Shown piece after piece: positions 12,178 through 24,000 of a stretch of 64,000 nucleotides of DNA. The notes beneath the pieces are model-generated. The model was not told where the DNA came from. It worked only from the letters and a program-made list of their open reading frames with translations, and did no database searches. This DNA comes from Eumeta japonica (Eukaryota > Arthropoda > Insecta > Lepidoptera > Psychidae). The stretch covers positions 62,001 through 126,000 of the forward strand of contig BGZK01000866.1 of assembly GCA_005406025.1 (NCBI GenBank), in the 5' to 3' direction. The position numbers were made by a program, and so were the translations under genes. The first letter of the stretch is position 1, and the number at the start of each line of letters is the position of its first letter.

Positions 12178-13239
12178 TCAAGTGGTTACAAACAATCGCA
12201 TTGTACAAGAGTTGAATGTTAATATTTTTTCCGCTTTTGTGACAACGAGGTTATAATGATCGACTCCCGATAATTTGGGGTCAATAAATAGGGCAATAAA
12301 TTTAATAGAATTTTTATTAGAATTCCTGATCCCCAACCTCCAACCTAGGACAACGTGCATATCCGGCACCGTTCTCCTCCTCGACAAAACAACCACATTA
12401 CCCTTAAAGGTGAACAGCGCCAGTCCGAGGGTGTATAAATCCAACTTGAAGGACTCAGACAGTACCGAGGCCACATTGAAAATAGGAGTATTAGAAAAGT
12501 ATAGTAGTAGTTCTTCAGCGTATTAATGAACTTTACATGAGATATTAACAACTCTAAGTCGGAAGTAAACAGATTACATAAAGTCGAGCTCAGTACAGAC
12601 AGTTGACGAAGGCCCCACCACAACATTTATGAGGCTTTAATCCCACTACCGATATGGAGAAAAATTGTTCTCTTAGAAATTGAATTAAAAATAAGTTACT
12701 CACTCACTGGCATCCTCAGCTTGTGAAGCTTGTTCCTGAAGATCGGAAACTCTAAATTATCATATTCGAAGGAGACATTAAGAAAAGCTACCATAACAGA
12801 CTTACCCTGGACGAATGCTACTCAAAAATCTAAGGTAAATATGCTGAGGTTGTCCAAAATGCTTCTACCCTTTCCAAATCCATAATAAGTATTAGCCAGA
12901 AAACCGCGGCTCTCGGCAGCAGTTTTCATAAAGTTTCCCACCAGGGCATTATTTTCAATGGATTTTCTCTTAGTTCCAATGGCTATGTTCTTTCAAATTC
13001 AGGGCCTATTGAATGTTTCTTCAAACTTTCAACCAAGCCTAATAATTAACCTTTCATTTTCTTTATTGAAACTTCTCTCTTCCTTATACACCTTACCGTC
13101 CAACATTGCCATTAGTTACTCTTTAATTTATATACCACGAATGCCTCCCATCAGTTCTTAACCAAGTGTCCAGCAATCTTTTCCAAAACAGAGGACAGCG
13201 CAACCGAGCGATATGCAGCAAGTTCATCTGGATTCCTTT
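12178..13239 (-). pseudogene. Reverse transcriptase domain remnant of the LINE
   Basis: Pieces of the RT palm and thumb lie in several frames: GFGKGRS (fingers/palm), a VLSSTLCNLFTSDLE segment matching the QGSVLSPxLYNLYT motif, and the RRRTVPD / LSGVDHYN region downstream. The expected FADD/YADD catalytic motif between the last two reads as a Tyr-rich non-matching segment, so the enzyme is inactive. The domain is interrupted at about 12930-13150 by an inverted copy of the endonuclease region. Confidence 0.75.
12930..13150 (+). repeat. Inverted copy of LINE endonuclease segment inside the RT
   Basis: The + strand frame at 12958-13161 and the minus strand frame at 14834-14541 both begin MDFLLVPMAMFFQIQGLLN and stay near-identical for about 60 codons. 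The minus copy sits where endonuclease N-terminal sequence is expected, so this + copy is the displaced one, inserted backwards into the RT. Confidence 0.8.
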
Positions 13240-13572
13240 TGTTTTTAATATTGAGATTATAGTCTGTGTTTTTCAGGTGCTAGAAATTTTATTTCTAATC
13301 ATAAGCAAGTTAACTATGTTCAGATAGTAAAACAGTACCTAATCAGAAGCGTTAATTGGGAAAGAGTAAGGGATGCCATCAATGCCAGGAGCTGAATCTT
13401 TCTGAGATGAGAGAATTAATTTCAATTCATATAATGAAAAGAGTGCATTTACGCTGTTTGTGAAAGGGAAAGAGTAAATATATTTACTTATTCATTTAGA
13501 TTGGGAACAAATAGAACAAGATTAGAAACGAGTTAAGATTCTTTATGAACCGGTCGATCCATCCTGAAATGT

Positions 13573-14870
13573 TCACGCACGGAGAAACTGCCTCGCGAAA
13601 AGAACAATCGAATTAACAAATCTCGGTCCAGACTGTGTGAAAAGAGACGTCAGAGGAAATATATTCACAGAAGCCGCGCCGCGCCATCCTTTTAACTTAT
13701 TTCTATGATAAAACCCCCTGATCTTGACATGTATCCTAGAAAGGCCAATGAAGTTTTCTTGGTACATATTACGACAGTATAGAATTTCAGCTCCTTTTCT
13801 CTCTTCAACAGTTAGTTTACATTCTTGATCCCACCACAACGGAGATGGAATATCTAATACAGATACTTACTTTAGCAGAAACATGTAATTGGCCACCGAT
13901 AACATGATTTAGAAATGAGCGTCGGCACAGTAAGGGTGTCTGAAGTTGAGGACTTGTTTAGCAAACCTATATTCAGGCCTCTATCCCTCTAACCACTCCA
14001 GTCAGCATCCTTCAATTTATATTTTAATAGGCGGACCATTTTTTTAGTCAAAGCACGAATAAAAGGAAGTTTAATAATGATCGAGATATGATTTCTACCA
14101 TGAGAATCCTGTAGGACTTCCCAGGACAAGAGCGAGGCTAGGTCAAGAGAGCAGAGACATAAATTCAATGAACTGGAGATCGAATGCGGTGTAGTACCGC
14201 CCGTTATGATGCTAAGATCGAATTTATCCATTACGCTGACCAAAGTCCTGTCAATGGAATCAACGCCACCACAACCTCAAAGGGTATGATGGTAGTTACA
14301 ATCATTGAGAACAACACAAGGCCCCACAAAGATAGAAAGTGTTGCTTTTATCTCACTTGAAGAATTAGGAGAGAAGGAAAGGCAATCTTTAGGGACGACA
14401 AGAAGGTAAAACCTCGCCATGAGTAGGGACACCAACCGAAGAAAAGAGGGTTTGATTTCTGATAATATCCATCAGATCTGTCACCTCTAAAACAAATGAA
14501 AGCAGGCACTCTAAAGTAACTACCCGGTTTTAACCATGTCTTAGAGACGGCAGCAACATTGGGGGAGTATTTTTTGGAAGAGAATAAGATCAGATTTATC
14601 CCTCCTTACACTCTGGCTGTTACATTGAACAGCTACTGCTGAGCGAGGTATTCGTGGTATATAAATTAAAGAGTAACTAATGGCAATGTTGGACGGTAAG
14701 GTGTATAAGGAAGAGAGAAGTTTCAGTAAAGAAAATGAAAGGTTAATTATTAGGTTTTGTTGAAAGTTTGAAGAAACATTCAATAGGCCCTGAATTTGAA
14801 AGAACATAGCCATTGGAACTAAGAGAAAATCCATTGAAAATAATGCCCTAGTGGGAAACTATATGATATT
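13573..14870 (-). pseudogene. Endonuclease and linker remnant of the LINE
   Basis: The C-terminal endonuclease signature (LDLASLLSWEVL then DSHGRNH in place of the usual DSHGSDH) and the following WWDQECK linker are readable in separate frames. The substitution in the SDH motif and the frame breaks indicate loss of function. Confidence 0.7.
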
Positions 14871-14968
14871 CTTTATTAGACCTACGAGCTGTCTGACGAA
14901 GCTTCAAGAAAATTATTTTTCTATTAGAGGATGAAATATTAGGAAGCAGAGACTTCTGAGCAATAGAG

Positions 14969-15403
14969 TTAGAAAGGGTGGACGCAACAGCGTTTGCATA
15001 TGATTTGGGTACCGATAGGGGGATGTTTCTTTGCAGCTTCAGAATAGAAAATGAATTCTTTAAACATAAATATTTTGATACGTTTCTGCCTATACAGCTC
15101 TGGGCAGAACTTGCTGGTAGCGGTATGTCGGTCCGAACAGTGAAGATAGATCACTTTGTCCTCTTCTACAGTATAGAACTCGCCTATATGCGCATTACCA
15201 CATCTAAAACATCTAGACTGAGACCTACCTTGGGCTTTAATACGCCCATACTGGCAGCAATTGTAGCACTGGATCGTCGAATAAGTGGACACTTCGACCG
15301 ATAGAGTATTATAACAGAGTAACACACTTTGCGGCAATATCTGACCATTAAAGGTAAGGACAACGGTTTGGGACAATTTCCAGACAATAGAGCCATCCAC
15401 CAT
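14969..15403 (-). pseudogene. ORF1 (gag-like) zinc-knuckle region of the LINE
   Basis: A 144-codon minus-strand frame contains 'QCYNCCQYGRIKAQGRSQSRC' followed by 'FRCGNAHIGEFYTVEE' and 'CSDRHTATSKFCPELYRQK'. This is the multiple CCHC-knuckle arrangement seen in Jockey-clade ORF1 proteins, which bind element RNA. In the first knuckle the expected His and last Cys are replaced (GRIKAQG), so it is degenerate. The last part of the frame reads 'AAKKHPPI'. Confidence 0.75.
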
Positions 15404-15974
15404 CGTCTCATAGTTAAGACGTCGTACCTTTAAACACCTGTCAGCAGCCCACTAGAACCACAATACAACCGAGAATATCTTCTGGGCACCAGTAGAATGG
15501 ACATCTGAATGATGGGTTAAAAGCGCTTAGGCCGTTAAGTTCAAGGAAATAGTTGCAATGGAATACGTTAGCAGTTGTCGGATTATGGAAAAAGAGGGCA
15601 CTGCAATTCCTTCTGATCCTTTTGACGCTGCCATTGAAAATATCTTTGTCATCGGCAGATTGCAGGATTTTCGCAAATACACCAAGTGGAGCCCACTGCC
15701 AGCAGAAGGAGAAGCTTCTAAACTCTGGCAGTAAACGGCAAAAAGAGTTACAGATGAGGATTGATTAGGGCCTACGTTGGAAAGATGAAAGAGAGATGGA
15801 ACCTCATTTACAAAAGGTGGTTGACGACTGTTTACTTATATTAAATTTAGAATTAGTGCGATTTTCTGATAGCCTTTATTTTTTTTATCCTCAGAGTAGA
15901 ACATGGTCATAGTATCGGAAACAGTGACAAACGAGAGTGGTGGAAAAGAGGATATTGAGGGAGGAAGCACGTTT

Positions 15975-16800
15975 GTAGGAGGCTAGCTCGTATCATCGGG
16001 CGCGTCGTCCATCTTGGACTCGTAGCCTCTTTCACAAAAATAAGCAATTATATATTATAAAAATAAGATTAATATGAACCAAAACTAAAACAGCACGGAG
16101 AAAATAAGGAGAAGAACAATAATAGGAACACAAATACATTACAGGATATAAACGCAACAATGAACGCTAGAAATAAAATAGAAATATCAAAAAAAAAAAA
16201 ATTACACACTTGATACCCGATATACGCTTCCACTGCAATCCAGCTTGCAATCCATATATTTACTGTAGTGTTAATGTTTTGACACCACAGCTTAGAAGAC
16301 ATATTTTGGTGTCCCATTGCCCGTCCTTAATATATGTCAAGGGACACGGCGGAGTTTTGTACTACTTTGGATATGTATTTTACCGGCTTACCGTGTTTAT
16401 GACCCATCTTTACACTAGTAATATGTATTAAGTCAATGCGTGGAGGATACGTTTCCTGCTTTAAAAAAATATTTGCATTTATTGGCATATTAAATCGAAT
16501 ACTATAGAATTACAGCTAATATGTATTTAAAATAGAGATATCTACCACCTTAAAAAATTATCTCATACTTTTAAAATAAAATATCTATTTTATTTTTTGT
16601 AATGTAAGAACTCAATAAAGAAATTAAATGTTCGCGCCGTAAAATGACATATCAACTTACATTCTTTTTAATACTATCCTATGATTTTTTTTCGTCCTTA
16701 TGTATAAATGACTATAACTTGGAATTTAACTTCTATTGTCTCTATACAGAAACAAATTAAACTTCAATTCGACTGAAACAAACGCTCTTTCTTGGCAAAA
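15975..16800. other. Intergenic, upstream of gene A
   Basis: Mostly AT-rich DNA with no supported gene. A T/A-rich segment near 16180-16200 ends in a run of about ten A residues. Short frames at 16069-16431 are not supported. Confidence 0.4.
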
Positions 16801-16989
16801 TAACCTGTTATTTATTGAGTGTTGCTGTATTGAGACTCAAGCGTCCTGCCGTTTTTTGATTTGACAGTTCATACGCGTCTCAACAGCTGTTTTATCCGCC
16901 CTGCACGTTAACCCATGTTCGTTGTTTGCACGTGTTATTCGTTTGCAACTATTTAAATTTAAACAAATAATATCTTCAACACTTTTACA
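16800..16989 (+). promoter_or_regulatory. Probable promoter / 5' UTR of gene A
   Basis: This stretch precedes the first ATG of gene A and is slightly richer in CG and E-box-like sites (cagctg, cacgtg at about 16930). The sequence just before the start, 'ttacaATGg', has A at -3 and G at +4, a good insect initiation context. No TATA box or start site can be fixed from sequence alone. Confidence 0.35.
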
Positions 16990-18076
16990 ATGGAAGAAGA
17001 GCCCACATCTGGCGGTAAGGAATATATTATTCATAATAAATTACTTAATATTTTTAGATCGGCCTTTTCTAATCTCAATAATAATATTGTAAGTAATTAT
17101 TTTATTATTCTGAATGCATATTATATAAAATAATGCCGATCTCCATATCAAAAAAAAAACATATATTCTTCCATTACCGATTTTTTTCTCAAATTGAAAG
17201 CATTTGCGCAATTGCCGACGCCAAGTTATAACGCTTGGTACTATTGTTCTATAATTGATCGGAAAATGTTAAGTCGGTGAACTTCACTGTAATCAAACAT
17301 TAAAGTTATGTATGTTCCACAATACATAAATATATTTTTCCAAAGCATAATTATAAAGACAAGATATTAATTATTAACAAGAGTGCCTAATCTTTTTTTG
17401 TTACATAAATTACTTTCTAATATGAATTTACAGTTGTTACTAGACTTCGGCGGAGATTATCCACTGACCCTGAAGAATCTATTTCACCAGCCACACCCAC
17501 TAAAAAGAAAAATAGCAGATTAGCAGTAAAACCACAGTTGGAAAATATAGATGAATTAGGTATGTAGAAAACTTAGTATTATGCAGTTAGCAACAACAAA
17601 TTAGTATATTTTTACAGTTGTGAAAAATCACATTGAATATAATAAACATTCCAAATAATTTCATAATAGACACCTACCTACTTTTTTTTTAACAAATTTA
17701 CTTATGTTATATATTCAGCAACAGTAAGCCCAAGAAGATCAAAAAGATCAGTTGTCAAAGAAACAGCTGAAGCCATAGATGATATTCCTTCAACACCATC
17801 TAGACGTAACTCAAGAACAAGGTCTTTAACAACAAATATTAGTATGTACCAAGGTTGTGAATCTCCTAGAGCAAAAAGAGCTGCCAGGAGACATTCACAA
17901 ACAGGTATTTCTTGGTCTTTATCATGTTAAAATAAATTAAATATCAAAATGTACTATTGTGTTTTATGAATACAAATTTATCTATTCTTTATTTGTAGGT
18001 AGTGATAATGAAGTGTCTATAACACCCAGAAGTAGGAGAACTAGAAAAAATTCTTTGACAAGCTTAGAAAGCCAAG
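16990..18076 (+). CDS. Gene A exons 1-4: basic N-terminal head
   Basis: Exons are 16990-17014, 17434-17559, 17719-17904 and 17999-18076. All introns are GT-AG and phase 1. They encode MEEEPTSG, then 'VVTRLRRRLSTDPEESISPA', 'TVSPRRSKRSVVKETAEAID', 'SPRAKRAARRHSQTGSDN' and 'SITPRSRRTRKNSLTSLESQ'. Repeated Ser/Thr-Pro plus Arg/Lys clusters look like bipartite nuclear localisation and phosphorylation sites. The small exon 1 (8 codons plus 1 base) is supported by its ATG context, a GTAAGG donor and in-frame joining to exon 2. Confidence 0.75.
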
Positions 18077-21000
18077 GTGAGACTGTAAATTACTTTAGTG
18101 TTAATTTTATGTAAGACTAACTTTTTTGCCGGTTTCATGAAGGCCATTTTAAATTTTGCAATGATATTTTTACTTTATCATTTACATTTGTTTTTTGAAT
18201 CATAAAATGTCTTATTTACAAATTAACAAAATTATTTACAATCACCATTTTTTTGTTTATTTATATAAAAATATTTTTACTTTTGTATAAAAAGTAACCT
18301 ATGTCCTATTCCAGTATATATTAACTTACATGAAAAATTTTATTACAATCCTTACAGCAATTCAACCGTGACTGAAGGACAATAGTTTAAACAAACATAC
18401 TTTCACATGTATTATATGTATGTGGATTCTAAGATAATAAAATATCATCTTATCATTAATAAAAACATTAATTTTGCTAAAAAATATATATTTGTACCAC
18501 AAAGTTTTTCTTTTCTGTAAATAATAGGTATTTTTATATTGTTCATGGAAGGAAATGAAAATATTGTATGTGATATAATTTAAGAAGCCATAAAAAATAA
18601 GAGACATGTTCTATTCTACTTTTTAAAATTTTATTATGATAAAGGCAAACAATGCTTCACAAGTCACAGTTTCTATCATTAGTTGCAGTTAACATTTAGT
18701 TTTACTATATAAATTGACCATGGAAACTTGATGGTTTCTTTGCTTTTTCTATCTCCAGAAACTCATTAATTGCATAGGTTACATAGTTTTGAGGCTTATC
18801 TATTTATCACCACATATAAAAAAATTTTGTCATGTGAAGTATTACTAGTGCCTCAAACTTGAGCAATTTGATAGTGTTTATTAATTCTAGGAATTAATCA
18901 AATATTTCTTTATGTCATAGCTGATTTTTTCTAAAAATTCAAATGCACAGAAATTTGAAATTGGGTATTAAACTGCATGCTTTGTAATAGTTAAAGGTCT
19001 AAAAAATATGCAATAAGTAAACCATAGTATAGGTATAACAATATTACAGGGAAAATACTTCATAACTTTAAAAAATCAACACTGTTTTGTTCATTAGCCT
19101 TGATTATATGGATACAAATTTAAATGAAAATATGTTATATTACAGATGAGAATTATATAAACAAAGTAGTTAAAGTAGATATTATTAAAGAAGAACTTGA
19201 TGGCCAAAAGTTAAATGAATCAAATAAGGAACTTAACTTTTCTGTAATTGAGAGTTCAGTACCGAAAATTCGTAGAAGTCCAAGACTCAGTGCTAAAAAA
19301 AACATACATGATACAAATTTAGATAATGCTTCAATAGAAGATGGAAAATTATCCATAAATATAGAAAATGAAAATAAAGGTGACCATGACCACTTAAATA
19401 CTGAAACTGAATTATGTTCCAATAATGAAGCTCTTGATGGAGACACTGATGCAAAGGAAAATTTAAATATATCTAAGAATGCATCTTTTTCTGATAGTAT
19501 ATTAGTTAGCAATGTGGACAACAAACCAACTATTAAGCATGCATCACGAAAAAATAAGAGTTTGTCTTTCGACAAAGATATTAAAACAAATAGAAATAGA
19601 TCCAAATCATTTAGTAATCTTTCTAAAAATGGTTTGGAAGCAGAAAATATATTCTTTAGTGATAATGAAAAACGTAGAAAAAATGTTCTAAAAAATCATG
19701 AAAAGTTATTGGAATGTGATAATTTTGACCGAAAACTTAGTAATATTCACAAAAAGGAATGTGAAAATCATGAGACAAACTTATCTTTGGATAATAAAAA
19801 GCACAATGCAAAAAACGAGAATCCCGTAGATTTTTCGGTTAAGTCTAAAAGGAATTCTGCTTTCATAGAAGATTTCGATTCTGATCTTCACAGAATTACA
19901 ACAAATACCAAGAGAAATTCGATTACTGAAATGGATGATCAATGTGTTCCAGTGGTTGACCAACATTTAAATAATGAAAATAAGCAGGATTCAAATTTAA
20001 GCTCTTCTAATAAGGAAATAATTGTATTCGTTCAAGAAAAAGAAACTAGTGATGATTGTGAGCCAATGGATGTAGATGAAACATTATCAGAAAATGTTAC
20101 ACTAATTGGCGATAAAACAAAAGAAATAGAAAATCTTAATATATCAGAACAAAATAAATCAATGTCAAAATTAAATCATTCAGGTTCTTGCAATAACAGT
20201 AGCAAAAGTTCCACAACTGAAGGTGTGTTGGATATGCATGACATACAAGCTAATGAATACAGTGTTTCATCACGAAATTCAAATTCTGTTGCTAAGTTTG
20301 AGTCCTTAGATATTCCTAATAGTCAATCAAACAAAGATGAAAATCAAAGAAATCCTGATACAACTTTGGTTGCTGATACACCTCTAAAACAAAAGCTAAT
20401 TAAAAAACCAGGCATAACAACAAGCACGCCAGTCAATGTATCAAGTTCTCCTAAAATACACAAAAAAGATAATGAAACTCTGATATCAAAACCTAAAACT
20501 GCATCTGAATCAAATGATACATCGAGTGAAGCATCAGACAGAAATGAATTTTTAGATGACGAAGCTGAAGATGCAGGTGTTGCTTATGAATCAGGGGATA
20601 GCAGGGATGATGAAGAACGTTGTTATGAAGATGATCATGAAATATTAGAAGAAGGTGTAACATTAACATCAGAAAGTAATGTATCTGATGACTCTGATTA
20701 TGAAAAAGATTCTTTTCTTGTTAGTTCTGATGAGCAAGATTATGAATTACTAAGTGGTTCTGGTGATGATTTAGGACATAGTGACAATGAACTTACAATG
20801 ACAGTGCAATCGAAAACTAAATACAACAAACGTAAAATGAAAGAAACAAAACGAGTTTCAAGAGAAATGTATCAAGCACGTCACAATACTAAAACTGATG
20901 ATGATGATGATATGAAAAAAGAGAATAAAAAAAGGGCTCCTTTATTGAAATACTCTGAAAGCACTGATGAATCTGAATCAGAACAATTGCAGATCAAATC

Positions 21001-24000
21001 AAAAACGAAAAAAAGTGGACGATTGGATTCTAGCTCAGAAAACTCTAGTTGTATTAGCAAGGAAGATGCAAGAGCCTCTAAAATTTTGAAAGATTATGAT
21101 GATACAATTATAGATGAAAAAGAACTAACAATGGAATATAATAAAAACGAAACACTAAGTAAAGATCCATTATCAAGGTCAACAGTTGTAAAAGAAGAAT
21201 TAAAATCTTTTTCAAATGAGACAAGCATGTCCACCATCAACTTTACTACTTTAGAAAATATGGCGGAGGTAGATGTAGAACAAGACACCTCTATATTGCA
21301 AACTGATACGGCAAAAGATCCATTAAATGAATCAGATAATGATAGTGGATCTTCTATTAGTGAAAATGAATTAGTTGTACAAGGCTATGAAAATATGTTA
21401 AATAACTTGAATGAAGTATATCCAACACAGCAAGTGAAAACAAAAAACATTTCATTAGATTTAGAAACAAAGAAATGTTCTGAAGAAGAAAAGTCCATTA
21501 ATGATAGTCTGAATCTTACAGTGTCAAAATCACCAACAAAGACTTTAATCAATAAATCAGATAAAAATATTGAAGACAAAATAGAAGTTGATGATGAAGC
21601 AAATAACAGTATGACTTCCGACAAAAAAGAAAGAAAGAAATCAAGCATAGTTACAGGCAAGTACTTTTGAGATTTTTAAAGATAATTATTGAAATTTTTT
21701 TTCTCATTCAAAAATACCTGCTTATAATAGTTTGTGCAAAGTTATTATCATAGATATTTTTCAAGTTGTACATCTACAATTTTCATTTTCAACCCCCCCT
21801 ACCATAAAATCCATTAATTTCTATTTTTTCCTTCACAACGTAAAAACACAAATTAAAAATTTCATTTTCAAACCCGCACCTGCACTTAGGCTACTGAATC
21901 CGATTTTAGCCAAGTTTTCATTATTTTTATGTCAAATTGATTTGGAGAAAATCGGCTGTGACGTACAGACAGACACAAATTATTTTAATGTTAATATGAA
22001 TTGCAATTTGCTAATACCATATGCAAATTTTAATAATAAATAAAGTTTGTAGTTACATAAAATAGCCTCTGTTCTACAATATTTTGTATACATTTGCATA
22101 TCATGTATGTTCAATCAAATAGGAAATTTTGTATCAAAATATATCATGTTTTTTTATAATGTAAAGATTTTAATGTGATACACTAACTATGCGAATCTAT
22201 CTCCCATCCAATATTTTATTCTGTTTTATAACTTTCTGCTATATAATCGGTAACACTCAACAATCGATTCAATGATTTCATGTACATTAATCAAATTTCA
22301 GAATCACCCAAAATTGCTATAACTCATAATGACTCAATTGAAATAAGTAACAAAAAGAAGAAAAAGAAATTGTCAATAGATAATGTGGTTATTGATGGTA
22401 CCAATACAAAAGATGGACGTCTAGAGGCACACTGTGATCCCATAGAAAATCTGGATGTATCTGACACTTATTTAGGTGAAGCAGGTAAATTTATTGAGTT
22501 TTTTTTTTATATAATTGAGTGAAAGTAAATATATAAGACATTACTATTTATCTCCTATTTCTTGCACCATTTGTAGTGAGGATCACTGTATTCACAAGTC
22601 TTGGAATAGGTTGTATGTATCTTAAAGTCATCTTACATTTTAAATTGATTGGGAAAAAGACTATAATAGTTTGACACAAACTCGCATTTAAGATGTTTCT
22701 TATGATCCACATTTTAACATGTGATTTCTGATTGACATGGCATGATTACATATGAATTGTCATTTTTTTTTTATGATTAAAGTAACTAAATTTCAGGAAT
22801 GTCTTACAATCCTGAATTATATTATAAAAAACAGAAAGTAAAATTCGTTAGATAAATGTCTTAAATGTAGTAACAGATGATCATGTTAAACTCTTGAATT
22901 TTATGTATTATTTTTGTTTGTCTGATAATTTTATATAAATGCTATGGATGCAGTATTTTTTATAAGAAAATGTTGAATCTGTTTAGATGAAAAATTTAAT
23001 ATTTTCTATAAGTAAAACAAGTTAATGTTTGCAAATTCCGTTTCGGGTATTAATCTCACATGACAAAATCATTAAAGTACTCTAGAAAAACAAATGTATT
23101 TTCTTCATTGTAAAAATTAAAAATCAACACTAGCTCTGACTGCAGTTTACTTATGGGAGTATAATATAAACACCTGTGTCTATTTTCACCCATTTTTGAC
23201 TCAGTTCTGACATTGCCTCAGTCTTGATATCGATTTTGATAACTCATGTACATCTGATTAGACTTTTTATATTTGCAGCATTAAAATATGTTTTAGAATC
23301 AGGTCTTTTAGTTGTGGACTATAAAACCTATATCAACAAAATCAACAAAGGTGACTATGTGTCCACTACCATGAAAATAGTAATGAAATGTATGTTTTTT
23401 ATTATTATATTCATAATCATACACCAATCAATTTTGATTAGTATATGATTTATGGAAGTATGAAAACCCATTTTAACACAAATATAATTTGAATATACTA
23501 AAAAGTAAATACAAAATATCATAATAACCCAAACCATCAGATAAATAGAATTGGATTTCAATGGTTTGTATTGAAGATATGGATTGAAGAAGCACTGCAC
23601 AATTACCAATTTTGATTGGTCAGGCTCTTCTCAAAATTTTTATTTATTTAAACCATTACAATGATTATGGTTTGATAAATGAAAATGATTGTATAAATTG
23701 TGGCTGCAGGTATATATGCAAAAATTTAAGGACAATGCTTTGACAATTGGAGTGTTTCTTTATTTCTATCTTAAACTTTTTAAATGTTTTTAAAACTTTT
23801 TGAATGTAATAAATAGTGAAGACTTGCTTCAAAACCTAATACCAAAATCAAACAATCCAGAATTTAAATTTGGTGTTAGGTTTTGACTAGAAATCAAAAT
23901 TGATAGAATGGCAACAAGATCTTCAGAGAAATAATTTATATATTATATTCTGAGAATGGTTTTAAACTGTAGTTGCTCAATCGAATTTGTTAGTGAAAAC

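Larger units (their letters stand above)
12100..15970 (-). mobile_element. Decayed Jockey-like non-LTR retrotransposon
   Basis: Read on the minus strand, the parts follow the usual LINE order. First comes an ORF1 zinc-knuckle region (about 15403-14969), then endonuclease N-terminal sequence (about 14870-14541). The endonuclease C-terminus follows ('LCLCSLDLASLLSWEVLQDSHGRNHISII', about 14243-13989), corresponding to the SDHxPI end of APE-type endonucleases. Next is the pre-RT linker ('MWWDQECK', from 13839), RT fingers ('AAYRSVALSSVLEKIAGHLVKN', near 13230-13160), 'ANTYYGFGKGRSILDNL' (near 12900), 'GLRQLSVLSSTLCNLFT' (near 12610) and 'RRRTVPDMH...DPKLSGVDHYN' (12390-12240). Many stops and shifts are present, and the YADD active-site motif is not intact. 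Limits are approximate. Confidence 0.8.

Noticed and set aside
19153..19605. 150-codon minus-strand frame in gene A exon 5
   Set aside because: It is a shadow of the long + strand exon with matched splice phases; no independent evidence.
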